From Neoscytalidium dimidiatum (taxonomy: Eukaryota; Ascomycota; Dothideomycetes; Botryosphaeriales; Botryosphaeriaceae): a stretch of DNA of 64,000 bases. Positions 12,180-22,961 of the stretch are shown here, in pieces. The translations under genes and the position numbers were made by a program. Positions within the stretch are counted from its first letter, which is position 1. Each line of letters opens with the position of its first letter. The notes under the pieces were generated by a model. That model had not been told where the DNA came from. It saw only the letters and a program-made list of their open reading frames with translations, and did no database searches. The stretch lies in the NCBI GenBank assembly GCA_037367355.1, contig CM074703.1, positions 2,170,001 to 2,234,000 of the forward strand, written 5' to 3'.

Positions 12180-13357
12180 ATGGCCACAATCAAAGTTACG
12201 GGCACGTGGAAGCGGCTTCTCGACAGCGACACTCTCCGCCGCTCCTCTCAAGTGCTTACCTCTTTCGGCAACCAACTGTTCCTATTCGGCGGAGAAATCC
12301 AACCCAGGCACCCGGTTGACAATCACGTCCATCTGATCAGCCTGGATGCCAAAGATGGTGAGCAGACCCGTGCGCTCCGCTCTTTTGGCCCTCTGCACGG
12401 CCGCACTGGCCAGCTGCACTGTGCTCGGCGCAAGGTTGACGTGCAAGCCCCGGGAGACTGACATGCATTGCAGCTGCCTCGGGTCAGGCGTCCGTCTCGA
12501 CCTTGAAGGCCGACCACACCTCGCCCTCGCCACGAGTCGGCTCAGCATCTGCCCTTCTCCACAGCCATGTATACCTCTTCTCAGGACGCGGAGGGGAGGC
12601 AATGGCGCCCATTGACGAAAGGGGCTCATTGTGGGCGTACGATCGCAATTCATCCAAGTGGTCCACCGTTGCTCCGCTCAATGCGAACGCCCCCTATCCG
12701 CAAGCTCGCAGCTACCACTGTCTAGCCAGTGACGGCAAAGACAAAATCTTCGTCCATGCCGGTTGCCCCGAGAAGAGTCGCCTGTCCGACCTGTGGGCAT
12801 TCGACATAGCCACGAAAGAGTGGGCGGAGCTCGCTCCCGCGCCGGATCCACCACGAGGAGGCACCTCTATTGCCTGGGCCCAGAACAAGCTATTCAGGAT
12901 GAACGGCTTCGACGGCAAGACAGAGCAAGGAGGCAGTCTTGACGTCTTCGACCCCGCGAAGAACAGCTGGTCGTCGATTGAATACTCACCCGACGGGAAG
13001 GAGGGCCCAGAGGCGCGGAGCGTGAGCGCGCTTCTACATGTTCATATAGCGGGGCGGCCGTCGCTGGTCACGCTTTTTGGCGAGCGCGACCCTAGCGCAT
13101 TGGGCCATCAGGGCGCCGGGAAGATGCTCAGTGACGTGTGGGTGTTCGACATCGAATCAGCGAAATGGGCCAAGGCGGAGACGGTTGGTGGCGCTGGCAT
13201 TTCGGCTTCATCGGCACAGGAGCGCCCGCCCGCACGGGGCTGGTTCGCTGCAAGCGTCAAGGAAGTCGACAATCCTGCATCTATCCTTGTCCACGGCGGG
13301 CTCGCAGAGTCCAATGAGCGGTTGGGCGACGTGTGGCAGCTGGAATTCAGCGGGTGA
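12180..13357 (+). CDS. Kelch-repeat protein (nitrile-specifier-like)
   Basis: Two exons, 12180..12357 and 12474..13357, with a 116-bp intron (GTGAGC...GCAG); the product is 353 aa. Several kelch blades are visible: 'GNQLFLFGGE' near residue 35, 'SHVYLFSGRGG', 'DKIFVHAGC', 'NKLFRMNGFDG', 'SLVTLFGERDP' and 'SILVHGGL', each paired with a D-[LV]-W-x-F-D/E-type edge. These form one complete beta-propeller filling the chain. The segment 'DPSALGHQGAGKMLSDVWV' resembles plant nitrile- and epithiospecifier kelch proteins and their fungal relatives, so a lyase-type or binding role is possible. There is no signal peptide, so it is presumably cytosolic. A leader with T tracts lies just upstream of the ATG. 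Confidence 0.85.
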
Positions 13358-13750
13358 GCGACGTGGGCTGAAAGCGGGTATACAGCTCTGTTCTTTGTTG
13401 TGCACGCGCGAGTAGTACGAGTAGTAGCTTTCTTTTCACCACTGGCTCCCGACTCGCTTACTTTAGTCTCCGCCGAGACCCTGTGCTGCAATTGGCCCGC
13501 ACCGACCGCCTCAGCAACCCTGATTCACGCCAAGCAAAGTGAAACCCGTAAGCAGATGCTTTCAGATTGCAAGCGGCGTGTTGGAAGGGAGATCTCTGCT
13601 TCGCTGACACGTCGCAATCCTCCGGGAGGATTGCGGCGTGTTGGTCTTAACTTTTAGCCCTCGCCGCCCCTCTAAGTGCCCTCTCTGTGTCTTGCCGCTC
13701 CTCTTACTCGCTCTCTCCGCGTGGCAGCTGCCCTGTCCGCTCCAGTAATC
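13358..13750. other. Short intergenic spacer
   Basis: About 390 bp between the kelch stop and the chitinase-like start, both on the plus strand. It contains an imperfect inverted block around 13612-13636 (CAATCCTCC...GGAGGATTG), which could form a hairpin at the boundary. There is no ORF with domain support. Confidence 0.5.
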
Positions 13751-14982
13751 ATGCTTAGATCCATACTACCGCTTTTAGTCTTCCCCTTCGCTGTCTCGTC
13801 AGAAGCCAGCCCTATCCAGGGAATTCGTCCAGGCCACGGCGGCCCGCCTGCGCCTGCCTACCCGCCGCCCGTTGAGCCGCCTTCATACTACGCCTCAGCC
13901 TTGCCCACGCCAAGCGGTATACCAAATCATGACGACTCGCAGCAGCCTTTGAACGGAAAGCCTGTGGACGTCTCCCATCCGGCCACACCCTCGGCACCTC
14001 CCGCCAATCTTGCCGTCTACTACGGCAATGACTTATCATCAGAAGAGACCACTCTTTCGGCCCTCTGCGAAGACGATGCCGTTGACACCGTAATCCTCGG
14101 CTATGTTCGTAGCTTCAAGACCGCCAACGGCTTTCCCATTGTCGACTTCGGCAACGTCTGCACCACGAAGCATCCCGAAGACGACCGCTGGGCTCCCGGC
14201 CTGGCCTCATGCCCCGAGCTCGGCCGGCAGGTCCAGAGGTGCCAAACGAGCGGCAAGAAGGTCTTCCTCAGCATCGGCGGACCTGGGAGCGCCATCTCCT
14301 TCGTTGACGCGGCGGATGCGCGTCGCGCTGCCGTCATGCTGTGGAGCCTGTTCGGGCAAGGTGATCCGCACGGCCCGGACATGCGGCCGCTGGGTGAGAC
14401 TGCGGTGGACGGCTTCGATTTCGGTAAGAACATCTCTCGTCCTCATCTTGTTGCCTCTTCTCGTTATCTCGATGGAAAACCAAAAAAAAAAAAAAGAAAA
14501 GAAAAAGAAGCAAGAGAAGGGAAAGTCCGCAGAGGCTTCATCTCGGCCCCTTTAGCCCCGCTCTTAAGCACTGTTGTTGCTCGCTAGCTTTGGGCCTGTG
14601 AATATTGAGCAAATATATTGATCCGCACGTGGCACCCCCTCCAGCATGGACATCGACCCCCTCCCCCTCCATCCGCGCGTTCGCCAGCACCCTGCGCACG
14701 CTGTCCGACATGCGCAAGAATTACAAGCCGTGCCACATCTCGACGACGCCGGCGTGCGCCGCCGCCGACGAGGACGACAGGGAGTCCGCCCGCGACTTGC
14801 TCCGCGACATCATCGACCTCGCCTTTTCGCCCGCCGGATCGAACGACGATGGCGTGTGCGAGATCGGCCGGATGATGGACTCGAAATTTTGCAAGGAGGG
14901 TAGGCAGTACGGATGCGCGGGCCCGAATCGGCGTTTGGAGAAGGGGAAGAGCTTGGCTGAGGTATGGGCGGCTGGGGCGTGA
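13751..14982 (+). CDS. GH18 chitinase-like secreted protein, probably inactive or degenerate
   Basis: Best model is 13751..14423 plus 14645..14982 (intron 221 bp, 336 aa). A signal peptide (M-L-R-S-I-L-P-L-L-V-F...) leads into a Pro-rich linker, then a class III-type GH18 barrel: 'NLAVYYGND', 'KVFLSIGGPGS' (the SxGG motif) and 'VDGFDF'. The family catalytic motif DxxDxDxE should continue here, but exon 2 in the only long frame gives 'DGFDFAWTSTPSPS', so the catalytic Asp-x-Glu is missing. The downstream part ('CHISTTPACAAADEDD') aligns in spirit with 'YISAAPQCP', after which the chain ends early, lacking the last barrel strands. Other acceptors (14588, 14610) run into stops or the wrong frame. 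It could be a pseudogene, or a secreted chitin-binding non-enzyme. Confidence 0.55.
14482..14495 (+). repeat. A14 tract in chitinase-like intron
   Basis: A 14-base A run followed by an A/G-rich stretch to about 14520, inside the putative intron of the chitinase-like gene. It lengthens the intron well beyond what is usual here. Confidence 0.7.
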
Positions 14983-15511
14983 TGAGAAGGACGTGAGCGT
15001 TTGCGGCTTATTGGTGTTGGGCATCAGGGGAGTAATGGGCGTCGACGGCGACGGCAACGGCAACGGCGCTTTCACGTATAACTCGGTTTCAGACGGGTTC
15101 GGACGGCCACATCTTGCATTAAACGGCGAATTAGGACTTCGCGGCGTTGTTGGAACGCATTCTTCTTTTATGGGAAAAGAGGCGGGAGTTGGCATTGGAA
15201 TGAAACCGCATCTTCGTCCGCGTGGCTTTTTTGCGCCAGTGCCATGGTCTTGGAAATATGCATTCCTTGCAGTACACGAGCTCCGTGCTCGATTTATCCA
15301 AAACTGCACACGTTGAATTGTCAAGGGAGTTGAAGCACCGATCTGCACGCAACCATTCGCCTTTTCTTGTACAATCAGGTCCAGGCGACTGTTTCAACTT
15401 CCCACGCTTTTGCATTAGGTTGCTCTTGCAAAGCTAATGAAACCGACCACAGCCAGCCTTGAAACAAAACGCCAGCTAAATCGCCGCAGCTTATCTTCGA
15501 GCAGCCTACCC
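14983..15511. other. Convergent intergenic region
   Basis: Region between the chitinase-like stop (+) and the stop of the minus-strand unknown gene. Open frames here have no domain or codon support. It probably holds two 3' UTRs; if the chitinase-like gene is degenerate, lost 3' coding sequence may have lain here. Confidence 0.45.
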
Positions 15512-17164
15512 TCACGCAGCCTGATTGCGGTGCAGCTCGCACTTCACCAACTCCGCCGGCCACTCCGCCTCGTTGCTCACCCACCTCCTCAGCCGTCTTT
15601 TCTCCACCACCGTTAGCTTATAGAGCGTGCCCGCGCCTAGCATCTCCTCCGCCCTCTCCACCACCCCCCTCCTCATCCTCTCACAAACCCAACAGAACCC
15701 CACCTCAACCTCATCAAAAACCAACCCTCGCACACCGAATCCGCGCGCCCGCTCCGCTTCCTCCTCCCTCTCCAACCTCCGCCGCATCACCATAGCCGCC
15801 CCGCTGCCCCGCCCCTCAACCTCACCGCTGACCCCGTCACCACCACCACCATTAACGCCCTCCAACCACGTCAACACCCTTCCCCTCCAGCCATCACGAC
15901 CATGCCAACCCCGAACCCCCCACTCCCTACCTCCCCTCCTCGCCCTTACAGCCTCACCCGCCACCGTCGCAGCCGCCTTCTCGACCTCCTCCCCCTTCCC
16001 CTCCCCTCCGCCTCCGGCCCCATCCACCAGCGCCCCCGCCAACAACGCGCCCAGTCCCGCCGCCAGCGACACGGGCTCCTCCGCGAAGGGCAGCGACGTG
16101 CGCACGAGCTGTGGCACGACGGCCGCGCGGGCGCGGTCCCTCATCGACGGGGTGGCGCGCAGGCAGGCGGCGAGGCGGCGGGTGAAAGTTGCGGCGGAGG
16201 CGGCGAGGGCGAGCTCGGAAGGGGTGGGGGAGGGGATGGATGCGAGGAGGCGTGGTGGTTGGGGAGAAGGTGTGGTGGTAGTGGTGGTAGTGGTGGTGGA
16301 AGAGAAGGAGTTAGTGGAGCGGGCGTAACGGGGGATGAAGGGTTGCGGGGGGTCGTTGATCGAGGTGGTGGGAGTCATGGGCGGGAAGGGCGAGATGAAG
16401 GTGGGTGCGCGAATGAAGCTGGACTTGGGGCGCTCGTCGGGCGGGCCTTTGCCGTTGCGGCGGGGCGGAGGAGGGTTGCTGCTGGCAGGTGTTAGGTTTG
16501 TGAAATGCGTGGCATTGGGAGGCTCGTGGCTCGGTACTTACGCGTGCTGAGTCTGCGCTCTGTCTGTGACTGCCGTGGTCTTGTACGTCCGGGTGAACGC
16601 GATTGTATCCTCATGCCCGACGTTTCCTGGATCGATTTGGCTTACCGCCGTTTCGCGAGCGGTGATTTCCTCTGCTTTGTACTTCCCGTTACTCGTAGAC
16701 TCCCATTCTTCAGGTTCACTTCTGGGAGGTGCCAGCGAAATGATCTCTTGCTCCAGTACAACTGTACCGCCATGCCGCTCACAAGTCTCACGTGAACATT
16801 CATTTGGAACACCGGAAATTGTTCCTCCCTCCGTAATTCTGAAGCGTCGAAGCCCCTTGAATGCCAATGGCCTTGCAAAGATTGCCCCTACGAAGCGTCG
16901 TCCTAGAGAATTCGCTGCCAAAGTTGGAGAGAGAAGGAGGAGGATGATATCACTCCTAGTAGAATGCCATAGCCCGGCGTAATATGCGATTGACCAAAGG
17001 ATGATGGTGTCGAGCTTGACGTCTGAAAAGTCGAAAGTGAACGGACCCGTACCGTCGGTTTGTCTGCGGAGATAGAGATACCAAATGATTGCTATGAGAA
17101 TGAAGGAATCAAGAGTGCAGTGCAGCATATGTGAGATGCTTGGCAACGAGCGCCGAGAGGCCAT
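15512..17164 (-). CDS. Conserved-looking membrane protein of unknown function
   Basis: Two exons, 17164..16542 and 16481..15512; the 60-bp intron has a GTAAGT donor, a CTAAC branch site and CCAG acceptor, and the phases match, giving 530 aa. The first 120 residues hold about three hydrophobic segments ('LDSFILIAIIWYLYL', 'LDTIILWSIAYYAGLW', 'SDIILLLLSPTLAANSL'), suggesting membrane anchoring. A polar middle follows, then a Pro/Ser/Thr-rich linker with a nine-Thr run, and an Ala/Arg/Gly-rich helical C-terminal region ending 'LVKCELHRN'. I do not recognise the family. The start is the first in-frame ATG; a GTG at 17338 is not used. It could be two genes wrongly joined, but the splice signals argue for one. 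Confidence 0.55.
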
Positions 17165-17553
17165 GACGGACGGCCTGCAAAAGGGACTCGAGGATGGAGT
17201 TGTTAAGGGAGCCGATGATGAGGCGATCGCAGATTCGATAATCAATCGGGTTTGAATGGGCGAAAATTCATAAACATTGATGCAAGTAGAAATGGACCCG
17301 GGGAAAAGTTGAGACGTACAGCAAAGAATTGTCTGCACGTGTTTTTAAAGTGACTGTAGAAGTCTTGATAGTCAAGGGAGGAGCGTCTAATTTCGAAGCC
17401 ATGTGAAGAGTACGAAATGCATATAGTTCTGTTCCTCCATTCACAACACGAAGATACCTGTTATTTGAAACTCGTAACATTCGTGGCTCATTCACAATGC
17501 CTTTACACTGCTCTGACTGTGATTTGAAACATAAATGCAAGAAGTCCCCCAAC
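17165..17553. other. Intergenic spacer
   Basis: About 390 bp between two minus-strand genes; holds the promoter of the membrane protein and the 3' UTR of the permease. No supported ORF. Confidence 0.5.
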
Positions 17554-19395
17554 TCAGTAAGTGTAGCGGAAGTTCGGGTCATCGGGATCAGTCTAAAAAG
17601 CTGTTAGGTGCTGTTGAGATGGCCACGAGAGGAAGGTACTTACGTCGTTGCTCTCAATCATCTTCTCCCCTCTGGCATGTTTCTTGTTGTCGTGCCAGAA
17701 GGCCACGGTGAGTATACTGACCACGAGCAGGTTCATCAGAGCACAGGCTATGCAAGCCCACATGCCAGGTTTGTAGTGAGGAGCGTCCTGCGTGCTGCAG
17801 AAAAAATATCAGTACAAATATCATCTTGGATAGGAAATTTCTTGTTACGAACCGGAACACCAAACTCCCAGCAATGCCACCGATGCCTCCAAAGCCGACA
17901 AGCGAAGCACTTGTGAAAGCACGCTTCCATTGTCCACGGATGTTGTTGGCCTGGTAGCTCATAGTTGCCGGTACATTTGCATTGGCGCCAGCCGTAACGA
18001 GGAAGACACCGAAATATCTGACACCGGAATTGCTGGCGAATCCCATGATCGGCAAGCCAATGATGCAAAGAAGCATGTTGAAAATGATGATAGGCCCGCG
18101 AACCTTCCAGCGGTCTCCAGCGTACCCGGTGCCGAACATAATGATAGCGCCGAAAACGTACGGAGGAGCGACCAGGCATTGAGACGCAGCGATGCTGAAG
18201 CCCATGTTAACGCGGAGGATAATGGGAAGGAAATAAGCCAGAGCGTATGTGATCGTAGTAGTCCCGAAGAAGATCAAAGCGTAGCCCCAGACCTTCCAAT
18301 CCATTCCGCCGCGGAAAAACTTCTTCAAGGAGAAGGCCTCAAGTTTAGCATCGCCACGGTCGGCCTGGACACGGTTGATTATCCAGCGCTTCTCACGCTC
18401 ATTCAAGAAATTCCACGACTTATGCTTTCCATCGGGAAAGCCAACCAAGAGCCAGTAACCACCAAGGCCAATAAGACAAGTAAGCTTGTAAATGTTAGTA
18501 AACTGACAAAGTTTGTTTATCCAGTCTTGCCACGTACGATGCCTTCCATAACGAATATCCATCTCCAGCCACCCATATCGGCAAGACCGTCCATTTGCAT
18601 AAGCTATGATCATTAGTCATGTCCCTTGTAAAGGGGCGTGGGGGGTCAAACTCCGTAAGCCAAGATACCGGAGCAGGCGGAGGCCACACAACCAATAATG
18701 TAAAAGACCGAGTATCTCTTTCCCATCTCATCTATCACCTCGTAAGTATTTTTCTGCAATAGGAAGGTGTCCTTATTGTTCAGCTCACATCTGACATACC
18801 AAGTGCTCATCAGATAGACGGCACTAGGGAAGAAGCCGGCCTCGAGGACACCAAGAATGGCGCGCAGACCAGCTAGTGTGTTCCAAGTGTCGGAAAAGCC
18901 CATACCTACCATAGTGGCTCCCCACAGGAAGCAAATGGCAGATAGATGTAGGCGCGGGCCTACTTTACGGACGATAACCGTCGATGGAGGTTGGAAAACA
19001 ATATAAGTAATAAAGAAGACGAGTGTAACAAGTGACTATCGGAGGTCAGCAAATCATTCGACATGAGAATGTACGCATGCACTTACATATCGGTAACCGG
19101 TTTCCATCTCTAATTCGACGCTCATTCTGGGCAGATGTAAGCACGGTGGAACCTTGAAGACACGAATTACATACCCCGCGATGTTAGCAGCCGACAAATT
19201 GGTCCTATCCATCAAGCTAACGCAGTACATAACGCCGACTGTCACAACCAGACGCAGGTCGATCCGTCGAATTATTTTCCTCTGTTCTGTAAGAGTGAAT
19301 CCCATATCGTCGGGACTCTCTTTATAGTCGACATCAGATCCATTGGAGTAGGCATTGTCGATATGCTCGACCCTATCCTTCTCGATGTCCGTCAT
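17554..19395 (-). CDS. MFS anion:cation symporter (TNA1/Dal5-type permease)
   Basis: Eight exons on the minus strand: 19395..19175, 19126..19087, 19035..18789, 18731..18652, 18603..18538, 18484..17853, 17794..17644, 17592..17554; 491 aa. All phases join to an unbroken ACS-family (TC 2.A.1.14) transporter with 12 membrane segments. Hallmarks are 'DRTNLSAANIAG' at the end of TM1, 'GVLEAGFFPSAVYLMSTWY' and the C-terminal 'DPDDPNFRYTY'. Relatives carry nicotinate, allantoate, pantothenate or similar organic anions across the plasma membrane; the substrate here cannot be chosen. Two donors are non-consensus (GTTTGA after exon 4, GTTCGT after exon 6), but only these preserve the conserved 'LAYGLMQ' and 'VFRTQDAPHYKPG' joins. 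An upstream in-frame ATG at 19425 is an alternative start. Confidence 0.88.
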
Positions 19396-20921
19396 GGCGT
19401 GGGGTCCGACTTGCGAAGCCTGCATAGTCAACAAAGAGGTAAGGAAGAGCGATGGAAGTTGATGGCGAAGTGAATGCTGCTCCCAAGACTGATCAACGGC
19501 GGCTACAGGGCCCTTTCATATCGGATAGCCGACAAGAAATTCCCCGCACGTCCGGGTTAGTCGCCAAGGTGCAATCTCCAGACATCTGGAAAGATACCGA
19601 GGGTGGCACCGGGGTACGGCATAGCTCCTTGGCTGACAAGAAATGGGCGGCGGAGGTGTTACTGAACTGCGCGAATCGTGGGGCAGACAAGCATCGTGGA
19701 AGCGGCGACTCTTGCTGCGAAGGGGCGGGTTCGGGCAGGCTTCCCCCAGAATGATGGGGTAAGGAACTGGGGCCCCGCAATGGTTGTGACCAAATTGTGG
19801 AGCGTGCCAAGTTTGCGGCTTGAGCTTCCACTCAACTAACTGGTCGTTTACCGTGTTTCTGGCCGCCCGGCCTTCTCTTGGCGGTGCACTGTTCGCGTGG
19901 GTTGCCCGTGGTAGTGGTCTGCTCGTTATCGCCTCCTGTTTTAACCGTGAGCATTAGCAGGGATCCTTGGACACGACTGCGGGTGCGGTGTGTACGTGGG
20001 AGTGCCGCGGTGTGTATGCGACGCTGCGCTGTGTGGGAAGGCAGAAGGTTTGGTCAGCTGCGGTCCGGCGAATCCCTCACTCTTGCCACTGAACCATGCA
20101 CCCATGATGCCTGCCAGCGGCGTCCGCCCCTGTATGACTTGCAGAATCGAAATGGAACGCGCCGTGACTCGTCCGTGGGATGAGCCTACAGGAAACCCTC
20201 AGCTGAGGAACGCGAGGCCTGCGCTGGGAGGCTCAGCCGCTCCATTGCAGCGAAGGGTATGAGTCTTTGCAAACGACCGAGGGACAAGCAAATGGCTGGC
20301 GCTTGGTGTGGATTTGACCTAGCACAGTCTTGGTGGTGACTGCAGTATTCGACTAGATCTAGTGGCAATGTGTCTGGGACCGGGAACGCCGGCCCTGCTT
20401 TCTACTTCTTCAGCCGCATTACCCCAATCCGGTATTTTGTGTGCCATCCCAGTCCACAAGCTCGGGTCGCCTTGTAAGGCAGCAACGTTGAAGTGAAGGC
20501 CGAGGCGAGCGATCTGGGAGGTGGCATTGCCGTGTTGTGCAAGGATGTGCAGCATTGATGTGTGAACGCAGGTCCTGGCTTCACTTCAATGGGGGCTTAA
20601 ATGACATCCTGCCGCATTTCTCGGTTGATTTCACGGCACGCTTTAGGACTCGATGATACGCAAGGTGTCAGATCCCAAGTCAGTAGTACATCCTTGAAGT
20701 GTTGTCAGAATACAAGAACCTTCTCGACTACACATTATTATTAGGAGGTTGGGGCTGAGATCAAACAGTTTGGGAGGTGCGAAAAAGAAAAAAGAAAATT
20801 GAAGACTGCAATCGTGTCGTATCGTCGCTAAGAATCGGAAGCCATGCGCCAGGACTTCCCGGAGTCATCTGCACCTCTATCCAACGCCACATGCTCGAAG
20901 GGGTAATCATTAAACAGTGCC
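19396..20921. other. Intergenic region, no confident gene
   Basis: About 1.5 kb between the permease start and the Rab4 stop, both minus strand. Short frames (for example 20319-20555 minus) lack domains. GC-rich near the permease, AT-richer near 20650-20780, which looks like Rab4 3' UTR. Confidence 0.45.
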
Positions 20922-22130
20922 TTAACAGCAGCCTCCGCGCCTCCGTGAATTTGATATTCTGAATACCTCCTCCCATTCCTGCATTCCCGAGAGGAGTGCC
21001 CCTCCCCGGCGTTTACCCTTGCGCCTTTTTCTGGTGCCCCCTCCGTCTGTTGTGCCGCTCTTGATACTGCCGTCATCATCGTAATAGCCGCCCCAGCCGC
21101 CGCTGTCACCGTATTGGATACCACTTTGTGGATCGTCGGGATCGATTTCTCCAATTTCGATTTTTGTTAGAATCATTCTAGCCAGGCGTGAGAAGACCTC
21201 CTCGACATTATCTCCCGAGAGAGCTGAGACTTCGACCGATACGGGGATGGAGGCATCCGAAGCCCAACGTGAAGCTACCTCAGTGGAGACTTCACGGCCT
21301 TCAGGGGCCACAGTGACCGTATTCTGTGTTCCAAAACCGCTCCGAGACGAAGTCAATGATCCCCACGCTGCTCTACTGTTCACGCTTGATGGTGTGGGAA
21401 TGGGCTCATCCAATATCGATGGCTCCGGCTCATACTGTGCCTCGGAGTCTTCCAGGTCTGTCTTGTTTCCGGCAAGGATGACGGTAAGCTGCGGGGAGGC
21501 CAAGGCGCGAGCGTCGTTAAGAAAGGTGGGGAGGGCTCTGAAGGATGCGAAGGAGGATATATCGTAGACAAGGATGGCACCAGCGGCGCCGCGGTAGTAG
21601 GAGCGCGAGACGGATCGGAATCTCTCGGTTCCTGCAGTATCCCACAGCTATGATGGTGAGCGGTGGCGCATAACGTAGGGGCCAAGGCACGATAACTACC
21701 TGGAGCTTTATCCGCTTCCTGCGCGCGCCAGTTCCAACCTTTATGATCTTGGAGGCAAACTCGACTCCGATGGTCTGTGAAGAATATATTCGCCCTGGAT
21801 GCGGCGTCAGAGAGAGTTCGCGTAATCGAGGGTGGGTGGAAGCATACACTCGTTCTTAACGAATCTGTGTAGCAAGCAAGATCTGCAACGGTCAGGTTAC
21901 CGCTTATCTTCATGGTTGGAGGCGGCGGAAGAGCGCGTACTTGCCACAGCCGCTTGGTCCGAGCAAAATGATCTTCGCCAGATAGTCGTACATGCTTCCG
22001 AGCTCCTGCGCATTGTGTCAGTGTTGGGCATCAACTCAAGAGTGCAGAGCTCGGACTATCGGCGCACCTGGTCGCGCACGGTGGGCGCGGAGTTGGTGGA
22101 CGCCGACGAGGGCGCCCGTTGGCGGACCAT
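20922..22130 (-). CDS. Rab4-family small GTPase
   Basis: Five exons: 22130..22068, 22005..21941, 21882..21848, 21794..21700, 21647..20922; 327 aa. G-motifs are complete: P-loop GPSGCGKS (about 37-44), switch I 'SSQTIGVEF', DTAG in '[21 protein letters not shown]', and NKTD; the C-terminus is a Rab-type double cysteine '..RRRGGCC' for geranylgeranylation. The '[13 protein letters not shown]' and '[13 protein letters not shown]' stretches are Rab4-like, pointing to early or recycling endosome traffic. The region after NKTD is expanded with a Ser/Pro/Glu insert and a basic tail, which makes the protein much longer than animal Rab4 (about 215 aa). Exon 1 uses a weak GTGCGC donor; the chain could instead begin at M-Y-D-Y in exon 2. 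Confidence 0.87.
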
Positions 22131-22961
22131 GGCTGGCGCAGTTATAAATGGAGTGTATAGACAAGACGGTTGAAGGAGGTGTTGGAAAGAACAACAATCT
22201 GGAAGGTATGGTTGCTAGGCTGGGGATGCCGGCGCGAGGGAGCGGTGACGATGAGGCGAGCCATGTGCTGTCACGGCGCGAACCGGGAGGCGCATCATTC
22301 GGCCGTGCTCACTGCCGATCGCCGCTATCTCAAGGTTATCACCAATCGCTCTCTACTTGCGCGCACGCGTCGCGACAAGAATACAGATACGCCGCGCACT
22401 TCTTTTGTCACTACTGCAGACCAACCAACCCCTGCGTCAGGAGAAATAGCACCATTGTCCGGCAACCGCATACTGCGCGCATGAGCTGCGTTTCGGTGCC
22501 ATGCCACGCGCGCATGATGCGCCATGCTTCCAGTGGCTCTTTGCTCTCCCGCCTGGCGCTTTCCCAGGCCCCCGGTTCTGTCGCCCGTCGCCCGTCGTGC
22601 CGTCGTCCGCCGCACGTCATTAGCATTTGACTGCGCAGATATATACATCACTTCAACATTCTTGCTAAAATTGCAGCATAATCCGCGCAATAGAGACTGC
22701 CTGAAAGCTCTCTTTGCAGTCTGCGCCATGAAGCGGATCGCGGGACTCGAGAGGGCCGAAGCTACGCCCGTAAGTACATGTGTGCCTGGCGGCACACGTC
22801 ATCCTGAGACGCTGGCTGGGACTTTTTGCCCGCCTGTCGCGTGTCCACCTTCTCCGTCCATCGAGAATCTTATTTCCTTCCTTTTCCACGCCACATTCAC
22901 TCATCTGCACCCCGTGAATTCTCTCTGCCTTCTGCCTCTTCCGTTCGCCTTGTGCTCCGTC
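22131..22961. other. Divergent promoter region
   Basis: About 830 bp between Rab4 (-) and the PAF-acetylhydrolase-like gene (+). A TTATAA-like element lies at about 22142-22147, too near the Rab4 ATG for a normal leader. The CT-rich 22840-22960 segment is the likely leader of the plus-strand gene. No supported ORF. Confidence 0.45.

Noticed and set aside
14584..15348. 254-codon minus-strand frame
   Set aside because: Antisense to the chitinase-like exon, low-complexity and without domains.
15627..16328. 233-codon plus-strand frame
   Set aside because: Shadow of the minus-strand membrane protein, made of Pro/Ser/Thr runs.
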